From contig CAZASN010000001.1 in NCBI GenBank assembly GCA_964487915.1, forward strand, positions 558,001 to 622,000: a stretch of DNA of 64,000 nucleotides. Reading direction: 5' to 3'. The translations under genes were made by a program, and so were the position numbers. This DNA is from Proruminimicrobium sp964487915. GTDB taxonomy: Bacteria > Elusimicrobiota > Endomicrobiia > Endomicrobiales > Endomicrobiaceae. The notes below the pieces were generated by a model that did not search any database, was not told where the DNA came from, and saw nothing but the letters and a program-made list of their open reading frames with translations. Shown piece by piece: positions 27,404 to 36,496 of this stretch; within the stretch, counting starts at the first letter, position 1; every line of letters starts with the position of its first letter.

Positions 27404-28468
27404 ATGGGAAAGACATATAAAATAGCTCTTTTGCCGGGTGACGGGACAGGTCCTGAAGTATTGAATGAAGGCGTGAAGGTTATAAAAGCGGCAGCTAAAA
27501 AGACAGGCGTTAATTTTGAATTTGTCAATTACGATTTAGGCGGAGAAAGATACAAAAAAACAGGAGAAGTTCTTCCTGATTCAATGGTTGAAGAATTTAA
27601 AAAATTTGACGCTATGTATCTCGGAGCTATCGGCCATCCGGACGTAAAACCGGGTATTCTTGAAAAAGGAATTCTTTTAAGGCTCAGATTTGAGCTTGAC
27701 CAGTATATTAATTTAAGACCGGTAAAGCTTTATGAAGGAGTTGAATGTCCGATTAAAGGAAAAGAACCTAAGGATATAGATTTTATCGTCGTAAGAGAAA
27801 ACACCGAAGGGTTGTATGTCGGAGCCGGCGGTTTTATGAGAAAAGATACTCCGAATGAAGTAGCTATTCAGGAATCCATTAACACAAGATTCGGCGTAGA
27901 CAGATGTTTAAAATATGCTTTTGAACTGACTCAAAAAAGAAATAAGGATAATAAACTTACCCTCTGCGGAAAAACTAACGTTTTGACTTACGCTTTCGGT
28001 TTGTGGGAAAGAGCTTTCAGAGAAATGGGAGCAGGCAAATATCCTAATATTAAACTTGACTACACTCACGTTGACGCGACTTGCATGTGGATGATAAAAA
28101 ATCCCGAATGGTTTGACGTTATAGTAACCGACAATCTTTTCGGCGATATTATAACCGATTTGGCTGCCATGATTCAGGGCGGTATCGGAATTTCGGCGGG
28201 CGGCAATATTAACCCTGAAGGCGTTTCAATGTTTGAACCTATGGGCGGTTCTGCTCCGAAATATACGGGACAGAACGTTATAAATCCTCTTGCCGCAATC
28301 AGCGCAGGCTCTATGATGCTTGATACTATCGGTCTTACGAAAGAAGCAAAGATGATAGAAGATGCGATGGTAAAGACTTTGGCAAGCGGAAAGATAAAGA
28401 GTATGGCGGCGGGAAGGATGGGGATGGGGACGTCGCAGGTTGGAGATTTGATAGCCAACTCTTTATAA
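27404..28468 (+). CDS. leuB: 3-isopropylmalate dehydrogenase (isocitrate/isopropylmalate dehydrogenase family)
   Basis: A 354-residue NAD-dependent oxidative decarboxylase for the third leucine-pathway step. Family signatures: LLPGDGTGPEV, RLRFELDQYINLRPV for substrate binding, VVRENTEGLYVG, and the metal-binding VTDNLFGDIITDLAAMIQGG with its aspartates. The related homoisocitrate and isocitrate dehydrogenases are similar, but the leuA-C-D context argues for LeuB. It is the last gene of the leu run; a palindromic element and a foreign-looking restriction-modification pair follow. Confidence 0.93.
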   Translation: MGKTYKIALLPGDGTGPEVLNEGVKVIKAAAKKTGVNFEFVNYDLGGERYKKTGEVLPDSMVEEFKKFDAMYLGAIGHPDVKPGILEKGILLRLRFELDQYINLRPVKLYEGVECPIKGKEPKDIDFIVVRENTEGLYVGAGGFMRKDTPNEVAIQESINTRFGVDRCLKYAFELTQKRNKDNKLTLCGKTNVLTYAFGLWERAFREMGAGKYPNIKLDYTHVDATCMWMIKNPEWFDVIVTDNLFGDIITDLAAMIQGGIGISAGGNINPEGVSMFEPMGGSAPKYTGQNVINPLAAISAGSMMLDTIGLTKEAKMIEDAMVKTLASGKIKSMAAGRMGMGTSQVGDLIANSL

Positions 28469-28474
28469 TATAGC

Positions 28475-28581
28475 GACTTCACATTTTTGCCTGCAACTTT
28501 GTAATTGCAAGTCTCATGTACCGTTTCACTTACGTACACGTCAACTTGCAATTACTTTGTTTCGGCTAAAACTGAGAAGTC
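28475..28581. repeat. imperfect long palindrome between leuB and the restriction-modification genes
   Basis: Nested arms: GACTTC (28475-28480) with GAAGTC (28576-28581); TTTTTGCC (28484-28491) with GGCTAAAA (28564-28571, one mismatch); GTAATTGCAAG (28501-28511) with CTTGCAATTAC (28545-28555). The 33-nt centre also holds partial symmetry. The ~107-nt element could be a MITE-like remnant, a terminator of the leu operon, or a boundary of the inserted pair. Confidence 0.55.
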
Positions 28582-28599
28582 TTAACGACAAAGGTAAAA

Positions 28600-29496
28600 A
28601 TGGAAGTATATTTTACAAAAAATAATTTTACACTTTATAATGGTGACTGTATAAATATAATGAACGGTATGAGAGAGAAATCTGTAGATATGATTTTTGC
28701 AGATCCTCCGTATTTTTTATCAAGTGGCACATTTACATGTCATGCCGGTAAAATGGTAAGCGTAAAAAAAGGTGATTGGGATTTAAGTAACGGATTCGAT
28801 AAAAACTATCTTTTTCATTTTGAATGGATAAAAGCTTGTAGAAGAATTTTAAAAGATAATGGAACTATTTGGATTAGTGGTACATATCATTCTATATATC
28901 AATGTGGTGTTGCTTTACAAGCAAATAAATTTCATATATTAAATGATATATCTTGGTTTAAACCTAATGCAGCACCGAATTTAAGTTGTAGATTTTTTAC
29001 AGCTAGTCATGAAACATTAATTTGGGCTAGAAAAGAAAAGACAGGAAAACATATTTTTAACTATAAGGAAATGAAAGATGGTAAATGGGACGAAGATACT
29101 TTAAAAAAACCGAATACCCAAATGAGAAGTGTTTGGTCAATAAATACACCAAAACCAATAGAAAAGAAATATGGGAAACATCCAACGCAAAAACCACTTG
29201 ATTTATTGAGAAGGATTGTTCTTGCTAGTACGAATAAGGGGAATGTAATATTGGATCCTTTTACGGGTAGTTCAACTGCGGGAATTGCGGCTAGCATGTA
29301 TAATAGAGAATTTATTGGTATAGATACAGAAAAAAAATATTTAGATTTGTCTATAAAAAGATTTAATGATATTGAAACTATTGAATCGGGAAAAAATATA
29401 AAATATTCTAATGATAGTGAAAATTTAGATTGTAAAACACAACCATATATGTTTGAAAAATCTAAAAAGTATAAAAAAACTAAAAAGAATAAATAA
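28600..29496 (+). CDS. DpnA-like DNA adenine methyltransferase (beta-class, probable GATC specificity)
   Basis: A 298-residue type II methyltransferase. The catalytic motif IFADPPYF (motif IV, about residue 30) comes before the SAM-binding motif DPFTGSSTAGIA (motif I, about residue 220), the order of beta-class enzymes. VSVKKGDWD, NAAPNLSCRFF and KHPTQKPLDLL closely resemble my recollection of M2.DpnII (DpnA), which methylates GATC adenine, so I infer GATC; this needs confirmation. Base composition is visibly more AT-rich than leuB and asd on either side. The next gene, 6 nt downstream, encodes a MutH/Sau3AI-like endonuclease. The C-terminal tail is Lys-rich. Confidence 0.88.
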   Translation: MEVYFTKNNFTLYNGDCINIMNGMREKSVDMIFADPPYFLSSGTFTCHAGKMVSVKKGDWDLSNGFDKNYLFHFEWIKACRRILKDNGTIWISGTYHSIYQCGVALQANKFHILNDISWFKPNAAPNLSCRFFTASHETLIWARKEKTGKHIFNYKEMKDGKWDEDTLKKPNTQMRSVWSINTPKPIEKKYGKHPTQKPLDLLRRIVLASTNKGNVILDPFTGSSTAGIAASMYNREFIGIDTEKKYLDLSIKRFNDIETIESGKNIKYSNDSENLDCKTQPYMFEKSKKYKKTKKNK

Positions 29497-29502
29497 AATA
29501 AT

Positions 29503-30123
29503 ATGAAAATTATTACTAGAATTAATGCGATAGAAAATTTGCAAAAATACATAAATAAAGATTTAATAAAATTAGCAGAGCAGTATGGAATTACAACATA
29601 TGAAACTGGTAAACAGAATAAAGGTTGGAAAGGACAGATATTAGAAAGATTGGCAGGGCTTGACAATAATAATTCAAAAGCACCAAATGGTCTTTCTTAT
29701 GAATTAAAGTCAGTAAGTTTTTATTATAAAAAAGATAAATTAGTTCCAAAAGAAACTATGGCCATTACCATGATAAATCCAGATGATTTATTAAAAACTA
29801 ATTTTTTTAACAGCCATTGTTGGGCGAAATTAAAAACAATTGTTTTTTGTGCAGTAATGTGGTATGGTAAAAATTCAAAGAAGGCAGAATTAATTAAAGT
29901 TACTAGTTTGGATTTTTCAGAAGATGATGAACTTATTCAAGAAATCAAGAAAGATTATGAAGATATTAGAGAAAAACTTAAAAATAAAGGTTTTAAGAGT
30001 TTAACTGGGAAAGATGGAAAATGGATTCAACCAAGAACTAAAGGGGCAGGACATGGTTCTATTTCTAGAGCTTTCTATGCAAGGAAAAATCTTGTTTCTA
30101 AAATTTTTGAAATATCAAAATAA
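29503..30123 (+). CDS. MutH/Sau3AI-family restriction endonuclease (type II, probable GATC)
   Basis: A 206-residue protein. GWKGQILERL (residues 41-50, with E48) and YELKS (E67, K69) match the PD-(D/E)xK core of MutH and Sau3AI, and PKETMAITM plus HCWAKLKTIVF match following segments of that family, which cuts at GATC. The aspartate expected a few residues before ELK is not obvious: the segment reads SKAPNGLSYELK, with Asn62 where Asp might stand. AT-rich like its partner methyltransferase, so the two probably arrived together. It may be an active restriction enzyme or a weakened one. Confidence 0.75.
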   Translation: MKIITRINAIENLQKYINKDLIKLAEQYGITTYETGKQNKGWKGQILERLAGLDNNNSKAPNGLSYELKSVSFYYKKDKLVPKETMAITMINPDDLLKTNFFNSHCWAKLKTIVFCAVMWYGKNSKKAELIKVTSLDFSEDDELIQEIKKDYEDIREKLKNKGFKSLTGKDGKWIQPRTKGAGHGSISRAFYARKNLVSKIFEISK

Positions 30124-30150
30124 TTATTAAATTAAGGAGCGGATGAAAAA

Positions 30151-31167
30151 ATGAAGAAGTATAAAGTTGCGGTAGTCGGGGCTACCGGAGTCGTCGGTAA
30201 CGAAATGATCAAGATGCTTGAAAACAGAAATTTTCCGGTTGAATCGGTAAGATTTTTGGCATCTGAAAGATCGGTAGGAAAAACGTTAAAATTTAAAGGA
30301 CAGGATATACAGGTTGAACTTTTGACTTATGACGGCGGAAAAGGAATGGATGTCGCTTTGTTCAGCGCAGGCGGACAGACTTCAAAAGATTTCGCGCCTT
30401 CTTTTGCAAAAGCAGGCTGCTTTGTCATAGATAATTCAAGCGCATGGCGAATGGATGACAGCTGTCCGTTGGTAGTTCCTGAAGTTAATCCTCATGATTT
30501 GGCAAAAGATAAAAAGATAATTGCCAATCCGAATTGTTCAACAATTCAGATGGTTGTTGCATTGAAACCTCTTCATGATTATGCAAAAATAAAAAGAGTA
30601 ATAGTATCAACATACCAGTCTGTTTCCGGCGCCGGAGCGAAAGGACTTGCAGATTTAGAAGCGCAGTCAAAAGCATACGGTAAAGGCGAAAAAATGCCGG
30701 AACCGAAAAAATTTCCGTATCAGATTGCGTTTAATTTAATTCCGCAGATAGACGTATTTGATCCGAACGGATACACAAAAGAAGAAATGAAAATGACAAA
30801 CGAAACAATGAAGATTATGGGCGATAAAAATATAGCGGTAAGCGCAACATGCGTAAGAGTGCCGGTATTTAGAGCTCACAGCGAATCTGTCTGGATAGAA
30901 ACTGAAAAACCTTTGTCGCCGGAGAAAGCAAAAGAACTGCTTTCAAATGCAAAAGGCGTTGAGCTTATGGATGATGTCGCTAAGAGCATATATCCTATGC
31001 CGATACAGGCGGCAAATATGCAGAAAACCTATGTCGGAAGAGTCAGAGCCGATATTTCATGTAAAAACGGCTTGACATTCTGGGTAGTGTCGGATAACCT
31101 TCTAAAAGGCGCGGCTTTGAATGCGGTTGAAATTGCGGAAGTGCTTGTTTCAAAGGGAATAATTTAG
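30151..31167 (+). CDS. asd: aspartate-semialdehyde dehydrogenase
   Basis: A 338-residue NADPH enzyme that reduces aspartyl phosphate to aspartate semialdehyde, leading to lysine, diaminopimelate, methionine and threonine. It starts KVAVVGATGVVGNEM (nucleotide binding) and has the active-site cysteine in NPNCSTIQ (Cys129). The substrate-binding ATCVRVPVFRAHSE includes the catalytic His. An AAGGAG ribosome-binding site precedes it. Its return to normal base composition marks the right edge of the inserted restriction-modification pair. Confidence 0.96.
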   Translation: MKKYKVAVVGATGVVGNEMIKMLENRNFPVESVRFLASERSVGKTLKFKGQDIQVELLTYDGGKGMDVALFSAGGQTSKDFAPSFAKAGCFVIDNSSAWRMDDSCPLVVPEVNPHDLAKDKKIIANPNCSTIQMVVALKPLHDYAKIKRVIVSTYQSVSGAGAKGLADLEAQSKAYGKGEKMPEPKKFPYQIAFNLIPQIDVFDPNGYTKEEMKMTNETMKIMGDKNIAVSATCVRVPVFRAHSESVWIETEKPLSPEKAKELLSNAKGVELMDDVAKSIYPMPIQAANMQKTYVGRVRADISCKNGLTFWVVSDNLLKGAALNAVEIAEVLVSKGII

Positions 31168-31195
31168 TTGGTTTTTATAATAAATTTGCTATAAT
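31168..31195 (+). promoter_or_regulatory. promoter of the YdjC-type gene, near-leaderless
   Basis: TTGGTT (31168-31173), 16-nt spacer, TATAAT (31190-31195). The ATG at 31205 is 9 nt past the -10 box and no Shine-Dalgarno sequence lies between them. Confidence 0.55.
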
Positions 31196-31204
31196 TTAAA
31201 AAGC

Positions 31205-31891
31205 ATGAAAAAACTTATAATTAATGCCGATGACTTCGGATACAGAAGTTTAATTAATAAGGGTATTATTTATGCGCATCAAAACGGCTTCGTTAAAAGC
31301 ACGTCTATGTTAGTTGACAGAGACGCTTTTGACGAGGCTGTTTTTTTGGCAAAAGAAAATCCGGAACTCGGAGTCGGATTGCATATTGATCTTGATAAAT
31401 TTTTTGAAATTGATAAAGAAGCCGGGGTTGTAAAATGCTGGATAAATAATAAAATGCCGGAAAAGACGATAATAAAGGCAGATATTAAAAGGCAGCTTGA
31501 CAAATTGCTGGCGGCAGGCATAAAAGTTGATCATTTTGACAGTCATCATCACGCTCATATGTTTCCCGAGGTAATTTATATTGTAATGGAGCTTTGTAAA
31601 GAGTATAATATTCAAGCTGTGAGATTTTTTGATAAATTTTATACCGATCAAGAATTTGCTTCGGGGTTAAGAAAAAATTTAAAGGATAATAAAATAAAAA
31701 TAACCGACAGCTTTATTGAAGGCTGGTATTACGGTAATATAGACGGTGTTCAAAACACCACTGAACTTATGACTCATCCGGGCTACGGCGAAATATGGCG
31801 TGAAACGGAGATCGGTCCTTGCTGCGACAAAATGGTATGCGATTACTGTCACAGAAATAATATTGAAATAGTGAAATTTTCGGAAATTTAA
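31205..31891 (+). CDS. YdjC/ChbG-family carbohydrate deacetylase
   Basis: A 228-residue polysaccharide-deacetylase-related enzyme, likely removing acetyl groups from N-acetylated sugars. The metal and catalytic motifs are INADDFGY at the N-terminus, VGLHIDL in the first third and HFDSHHHAHMFPEV in the middle. No signal peptide is seen, so it is cytosolic. It stands alone between asd and the autotransporter. The sugar substrate is unknown; chitobiose is the known substrate of E. coli ChbG. Family length is 230-290 residues. Confidence 0.85.
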   Translation: MKKLIINADDFGYRSLINKGIIYAHQNGFVKSTSMLVDRDAFDEAVFLAKENPELGVGLHIDLDKFFEIDKEAGVVKCWINNKMPEKTIIKADIKRQLDKLLAAGIKVDHFDSHHHAHMFPEVIYIVMELCKEYNIQAVRFFDKFYTDQEFASGLRKNLKDNKIKITDSFIEGWYYGNIDGVQNTTELMTHPGYGEIWRETEIGPCCDKMVCDYCHRNNIEIVKFSEI

Positions 31892-31919
31892 AATATAAGT
31901 TTTATACTCGGAGGCAATA

Positions 31920-34900
31920 ATGAAAGTTAAATTGTTTTTAATCGCCGTATTAATGTTTATTTTTGGTTTTTCTGCAAATATTTTTGCGGAAGATTTAAAA
32001 ATAGAAGAAGGTAAAAATGATTTAAACTTTTATTTTAAAGGCGAGAATATATGGTATGACGACCAGCAGGTATATGACAATATAAATATCGGAGCCGGAA
32101 CAAGCGTCAAGCTTTATGGACAGCAGCAGCATGTTTTGTTAAGTTCAAGTACAGAAACAACAACGGCCTTAAGGACGATTGAATATATTGTAGACGATTC
32201 GGATCCTTACAATATAATAACCGCGACAAGAACGGTTCAGGATGTGACCAATACAACGACTCTTGAATACAGAAAAGATGAAACTATAGCGACGCTGTCT
32301 CTTGCAAAAGAAGGAACTATTACATTGAATGTCGGCAGCGGACTTGCCATAAGAAATGAATACAGTTTAGTTACTTCAACTCAGGATGTTTCTTTAAGAG
32401 ACGTTAAGGCCGGTGAACAAGTAAGAATTGCAGACGGTAATTTAACAAATCAATTAACGGATTTATACGAATGCTACGGATATTATAACAGAGAACTTTT
32501 AAAACTTGTGGATTCTGATGATCTTTTTTCAGGAACAATAGCATTTGGTTCGGGCGAAGGATTAGAAAAAGAAACGGTTTTGACTTTTCTTCCGACTTAT
32601 ACTAATGTGCCGGACAAGGGCAGCAATTTGGGAGTTTTGCCTATAACACCGGATCCGGAAGTTATAGTACAGCCGACAAGCGCAACTATTACAAATAATA
32701 TTGTTATAGAAGATAAATCTATAGATCCGAGAACCAATGATATTGCGTGGATGATAAATGATTTTCAGGTTGATACCAGCAGAGCGGTTTTGGATGTCGT
32801 TGGGACAAAACAGACATTTGCCAGTATTTATGAAGACGCAAGAGCCGTTGTACTTTTAGGAGATATTTACGGAGACGGAACAATAATAAAAAGAGGCGGC
32901 GGCAATATGTATCTTGCCGGAGACGCAACCGGTCTTACTGGGGCTAAAACCGGTTTTTCATGGCGTTTGGAAGACGGATGGCTTGTTGCAGGCGTGCAGG
33001 AAAATTTGGGAACCGGAGCTCTTTATATTGATTCAGAAGGTACTCTCGGTCTTTTAGGCGGCACAACAGCGTCCATTAAAATAGATGAATTTACGAATTC
33101 GGTTATATCGGGGGCTATATATGCGTCCGGTTTTTCAAATGAATTTTCAAACGATATGACTTTTAACTCAGGGGAATTATCTTTAAGCATAGGAACAAAA
33201 CAATTATCTGGGAATATAGATACCGCAGATCAGTCCGGAACGGCAAGAATACATTTTACCGGGACTGAGAGCGCCGGAGCCGCATTAATAATCAGCGGTT
33301 CAAATAACGCAAAAACATTTGACATCAGTTTTGAGGGAATAGGAAATTATCTCATAACAAACGTCGACGGACTTGCAACCGATGAAATTTCGGCTGCGGG
33401 AGTTTCTTCGTCAGACCAATTTACATTGGTTTTAGACCAAAATACAGACGCCGAATACAGCGGAAAATTGACAGGCTCTATGTATCTGCATAAACTTGGA
33501 ACAGGGACGCTGACACTTTCAGGAATAAATACATATTCAAAAGGAACGTATATATCCGAAGGCGCGTTGGCGCTTACAAACGCCCAGTCTATAGGAACGG
33601 GGCATATAATGTTTAACAACGGCGTAAGAGGCAGCTCAAATACTTATGCGTCGTTGGAAGTTATTGAAGCGACATCGGGCAATGTGGCATTAGAAAATAC
33701 GATTTATATAGATGAAGGCGCAATATTTAATGTTTACGGAAATCAGACGCTTACTCTTTTAGGAGATATACGCAGGTATGATTCTAAACCGGGATATGAA
33801 GCTGATTTTATAAAAACAGGTGCGGGGCTTTTGGAAATAGCCAAAAGTTCAACTACAACAAATGTTAAAGATATAAATATATCAACTTTTACGGTAGCCG
33901 ACGGAGATTTTAAATTGTGCGAAGGAGTTGTTCTTGCTTCGTCATTTGATTTAAAAGGAACAGAAGCCTCTCTTATTATGGAAAGAAATTCAGGCATTAC
34001 GAAATCAATAAACATATCAAGCGGTTCTCTTACGATATACAATCAATCAAATATTTCATCGGCGACAGTTAATTTTTTAAACACATCAACGACCACTCTT
34101 TCAAGTTTATATGTTTCAAGCAATACGATTTTATCAACGGGAACTTTAGTTAATCAGATAAGAGTAGCCAAAGGATTGAATTTTGTAAATGACTGCGATA
34201 TGACCGCATACGCAAACGCTTTTAATTTTGTGTCCGGCAGCAGTAATACCGTTATTCATAAAGCAGGAGACGGTAATTTCATATTTAACGTAGGAAGCAC
34301 GACTCCTTATAATTTGGGAGAACTTTCGGTTAATGACGGACAATTTTCATTCGCTTCCGCCGTTTCAGGTTCTTCGGCTACAATAAATATTTCAACAATA
34401 ATTGTCAACGGCGGCATACTTGCGTTAAAACAGGGAACGTATTTAACTTCTTCCCAGTCCGAAATAGAAGTGAAAACCGGAGGAATAGGCATCTACGACG
34501 AAACAAGCATAGATCCGGCGATATTATTGAACTTTAACGGAACAGACCCGAATAATTTGGCAAGACTCATAGTTGAAAAATCAGGCGCAAATCTTGTAAG
34601 CAATATAGCTATATCAACCGGATTAATAGTTCAGAATGAAGGAGCTCTTACTCTTACCGGAAGCAGTATAGTCGGAAGCAGCGGTATATTCGGGAAAGAC
34701 GGCAAAGGAACAATGACCATAGCCGATACCGATGATTTTAACGTCGGCGAATTAAGGCTTTTAAGCGGCGTGATGAATATAAATAACAGCACAATAACTT
34801 TAAATACCGCGTCAATAACAGGCGGAACGCTTAACGTAAGAAACGATTCCGTTTTTAATGCCGCAACAGCAAATATACAAAACGCGGTTTTGAGAGGATT

Positions 34901-36374
34901 CGGCGAAATAAACGGAACTGTAAATGCTAATACGAATTCCGTTATAAGAGCAGACGGCGATGTTGATAATCAAATAGGAACTATGACGTTGGGTTCAATA
35001 AATTTTAACGCCGGCTCCACTTTAAGAATTGACGTCAACAGCAGCGAACAATCGGATTTGATAGATGTTGTAAATAATGTTCAAATAGGCGACGGAGCAA
35101 ACCTTTATGTAAACGTTATCGGAGACGAATCTGAATATGCCGACAAAAAAACATATCAGATTATTACGGCCGGAAATTCGCTCAGCATATTAAATCCCGC
35201 AAATATAGGAATTTTTAATACAGAACTCAGCAATTTAAGATTGATTTCAAATCTTTACAGATCCGGAAGGTCAATATTTTTATCAATTTACCAGGCGTTT
35301 TCGGAATATGAACTGCCCGGCGCCACGAAAAACCAGCAGGCTATGCTTGACGTTTTAAATTCAATACATGCAAATTACGAGGATTCAATGCAGGATACTC
35401 TTAATAAAGTTGACGAAGCATATCTTTCCGGGACTGCTGAATTCGTAAATGCCATGCAGGATTTATCCGGAATATTTTACGCAAATTCTTTTGAAGCAAG
35501 CGCCCTTCTGTCAAAAGTAGATATGGTTTATAACAGATTAGACGATATAGGCAGCACGCAGCACAGAATATGGGGTCAGGCGTATACCAACAACAACAGC
35601 GTTTCGGAAAACAAATATAATCCTAAATTTGAAAATAATGTTACCGGAATGATTATGGGTTATGATATGCTTCAGGAAGACGATTCTCTTTTCGGTTTCT
35701 CGTGTTTTTACGGGACAGGCGAATTAAAACAACTTAATGACAAAGCGGATGTGTCCGATTTCGGCGCAAATGCGTATACCGTATATAATTATGACCAGTT
35801 TACGGTCAAAGGACTTGCCGGAATAGGAATTCAGAATTATGATGCTACAAGAACGCTGAATTTTATAAACGGTAATACGATAAATACCAAATATACCGTT
35901 AATGTTATCAACATTGATGCCGAAGGAACTTATAATTATGCAATAAATTCTTATCTGATGTTGAAACCTTTTGTCGGTTTGAATTTTGCCATAGTTTCAA
36001 ATGATTCTTTCCAGGAAAACAGCGTTTATGAACAGAATTTGAAAATAGACGCAAAAAGTTACACAAAGTCCGAAGTAAGAGTGGGAGTAGGGGTTGCTAA
36101 TAATACAGCGTCTAAATTTAACTGGCATGTTTCGGCATTCGTAAAACAGATTGTGGACGGCGAAAAATCAGCAATGACGGCAAGTTTTGTAAACGTTCCG
36201 GATGAAAAATTCGTAATAGAAGGAACGGAACTTCCAAAAACTTCAATATACGGAAATCTTGGCTGTTCTTATGATATAGGATTTAATGTAAACGTATTTA
36301 TTGATTTATCTTCAAATATGGGCTCGGGTTTAAATTCACAGACAGGAACCGTCGGCGCGCTGTATAGATGGTAA
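31920..36374 (+). CDS. autotransporter with beta-helix passenger and C-terminal beta-barrel
   Basis: A 1484-residue outer-membrane protein. The signal peptide is MKVKLFLIAVLMFIFGFSA-NIFA. The passenger is Ser/Thr/Gly/Asn-rich and repetitive, with an autotransporter-associated repeat (LTLSGINTYSKGTYISEGAL) near residue 540, predicted to form a long beta-helix on the surface. The last ~280 residues, after RIWGQAYTN, form the translocator barrel and end in the aromatic ...VGALYRW typical of outer-membrane proteins. GGAGG precedes the start. No protease or adhesin catalytic motif is recognised. A strong terminator follows. Confidence 0.9.
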   Translation: MKVKLFLIAVLMFIFGFSANIFAEDLKIEEGKNDLNFYFKGENIWYDDQQVYDNINIGAGTSVKLYGQQQHVLLSSSTETTTALRTIEYIVDDSDPYNIITATRTVQDVTNTTTLEYRKDETIATLSLAKEGTITLNVGSGLAIRNEYSLVTSTQDVSLRDVKAGEQVRIADGNLTNQLTDLYECYGYYNRELLKLVDSDDLFSGTIAFGSGEGLEKETVLTFLPTYTNVPDKGSNLGVLPITPDPEVIVQPTSATITNNIVIEDKSIDPRTNDIAWMINDFQVDTSRAVLDVVGTKQTFASIYEDARAVVLLGDIYGDGTIIKRGGGNMYLAGDATGLTGAKTGFSWRLEDGWLVAGVQENLGTGALYIDSEGTLGLLGGTTASIKIDEFTNSVISGAIYASGFSNEFSNDMTFNSGELSLSIGTKQLSGNIDTADQSGTARIHFTGTESAGAALIISGSNNAKTFDISFEGIGNYLITNVDGLATDEISAAGVSSSDQFTLVLDQNTDAEYSGKLTGSMYLHKLGTGTLTLSGINTYSKGTYISEGALALTNAQSIGTGHIMFNNGVRGSSNTYASLEVIEATSGNVALENTIYIDEGAIFNVYGNQTLTLLGDIRRYDSKPGYEADFIKTGAGLLEIAKSSTTTNVKDINISTFTVADGDFKLCEGVVLASSFDLKGTEASLIMERNSGITKSINISSGSLTIYNQSNISSATVNFLNTSTTTLSSLYVSSNTILSTGTLVNQIRVAKGLNFVNDCDMTAYANAFNFVSGSSNTVIHKAGDGNFIFNVGSTTPYNLGELSVNDGQFSFASAVSGSSATINISTIIVNGGILALKQGTYLTSSQSEIEVKTGGIGIYDETSIDPAILLNFNGTDPNNLARLIVEKSGANLVSNIAISTGLIVQNEGALTLTGSSIVGSSGIFGKDGKGTMTIADTDDFNVGELRLLSGVMNINNSTITLNTASITGGTLNVRNDSVFNAATANIQNAVLRGFGEINGTVNANTNSVIRADGDVDNQIGTMTLGSINFNAGSTLRIDVNSSEQSDLIDVVNNVQIGDGANLYVNVIGDESEYADKKTYQIITAGNSLSILNPANIGIFNTELSNLRLISNLYRSGRSIFLSIYQAFSEYELPGATKNQQAMLDVLNSIHANYEDSMQDTLNKVDEAYLSGTAEFVNAMQDLSGIFYANSFEASALLSKVDMVYNRLDDIGSTQHRIWGQAYTNNNSVSENKYNPKFENNVTGMIMGYDMLQEDDSLFGFSCFYGTGELKQLNDKADVSDFGANAYTVYNYDQFTVKGLAGIGIQNYDATRTLNFINGNTINTKYTVNVINIDAEGTYNYAINSYLMLKPFVGLNFAIVSNDSFQENSVYEQNLKIDAKSYTKSEVRVGVGVANNTASKFNWHVSAFVKQIVDGEKSAMTASFVNVPDEKFVIEGTELPKTSIYGNLGCSYDIGFNVNVFIDLSSNMGSGLNSQTGTVGALYRW

Positions 36375-36386
36375 AGAGTTTTTTTC

Positions 36387-36427
36387 AAAAAGAGATGACA
36401 GTTTAAAACTGTCATCTCTTTTTATTT
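36387..36427 (+). terminator. intrinsic terminator after the autotransporter gene
   Basis: A near-perfect inverted repeat AAAAGAGATGACAGTTT / AAACTGTCATCTCTTTT with a very short loop and a trailing T run. It is clear and symmetric, so it could also work on the - strand. Confidence 0.9.
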
Positions 36428-36440
36428 AAACAGGTTTGAT

Positions 36441-36469
36441 TTGAAAAATATATGATAATTTGATAAAAT
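36441..36469 (+). promoter_or_regulatory. promoter of the glmU operon
   Basis: TTGAAA (36441-36446), 17-nt spacer, TAAAAT (36464-36469), about 20 nt of leader before the ATG at 36497. Confidence 0.55.
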
Positions 36470-36496
36470 TCATCATCTATTTTAGAGTTATAAAAA

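Noticed and set aside
29061..29666. 201-codon antisense frame across the restriction-modification pair
   Set aside because: Hydrophobic low-complexity product of AT-rich antisense DNA; both + strand genes have clear motifs.
28600..30123. phage or transposon borders around the restriction-modification pair
   Set aside because: No transposase, integrase or matching direct repeats at the two edges; only the one-sided palindrome is visible.
31920..36374. autotransporter passenger as a CRISPR-like or VNTR repeat
   Set aside because: Repetition is at the level of protein pattern (Ser/Thr/Gly/Asn strands), not exact DNA repeats.
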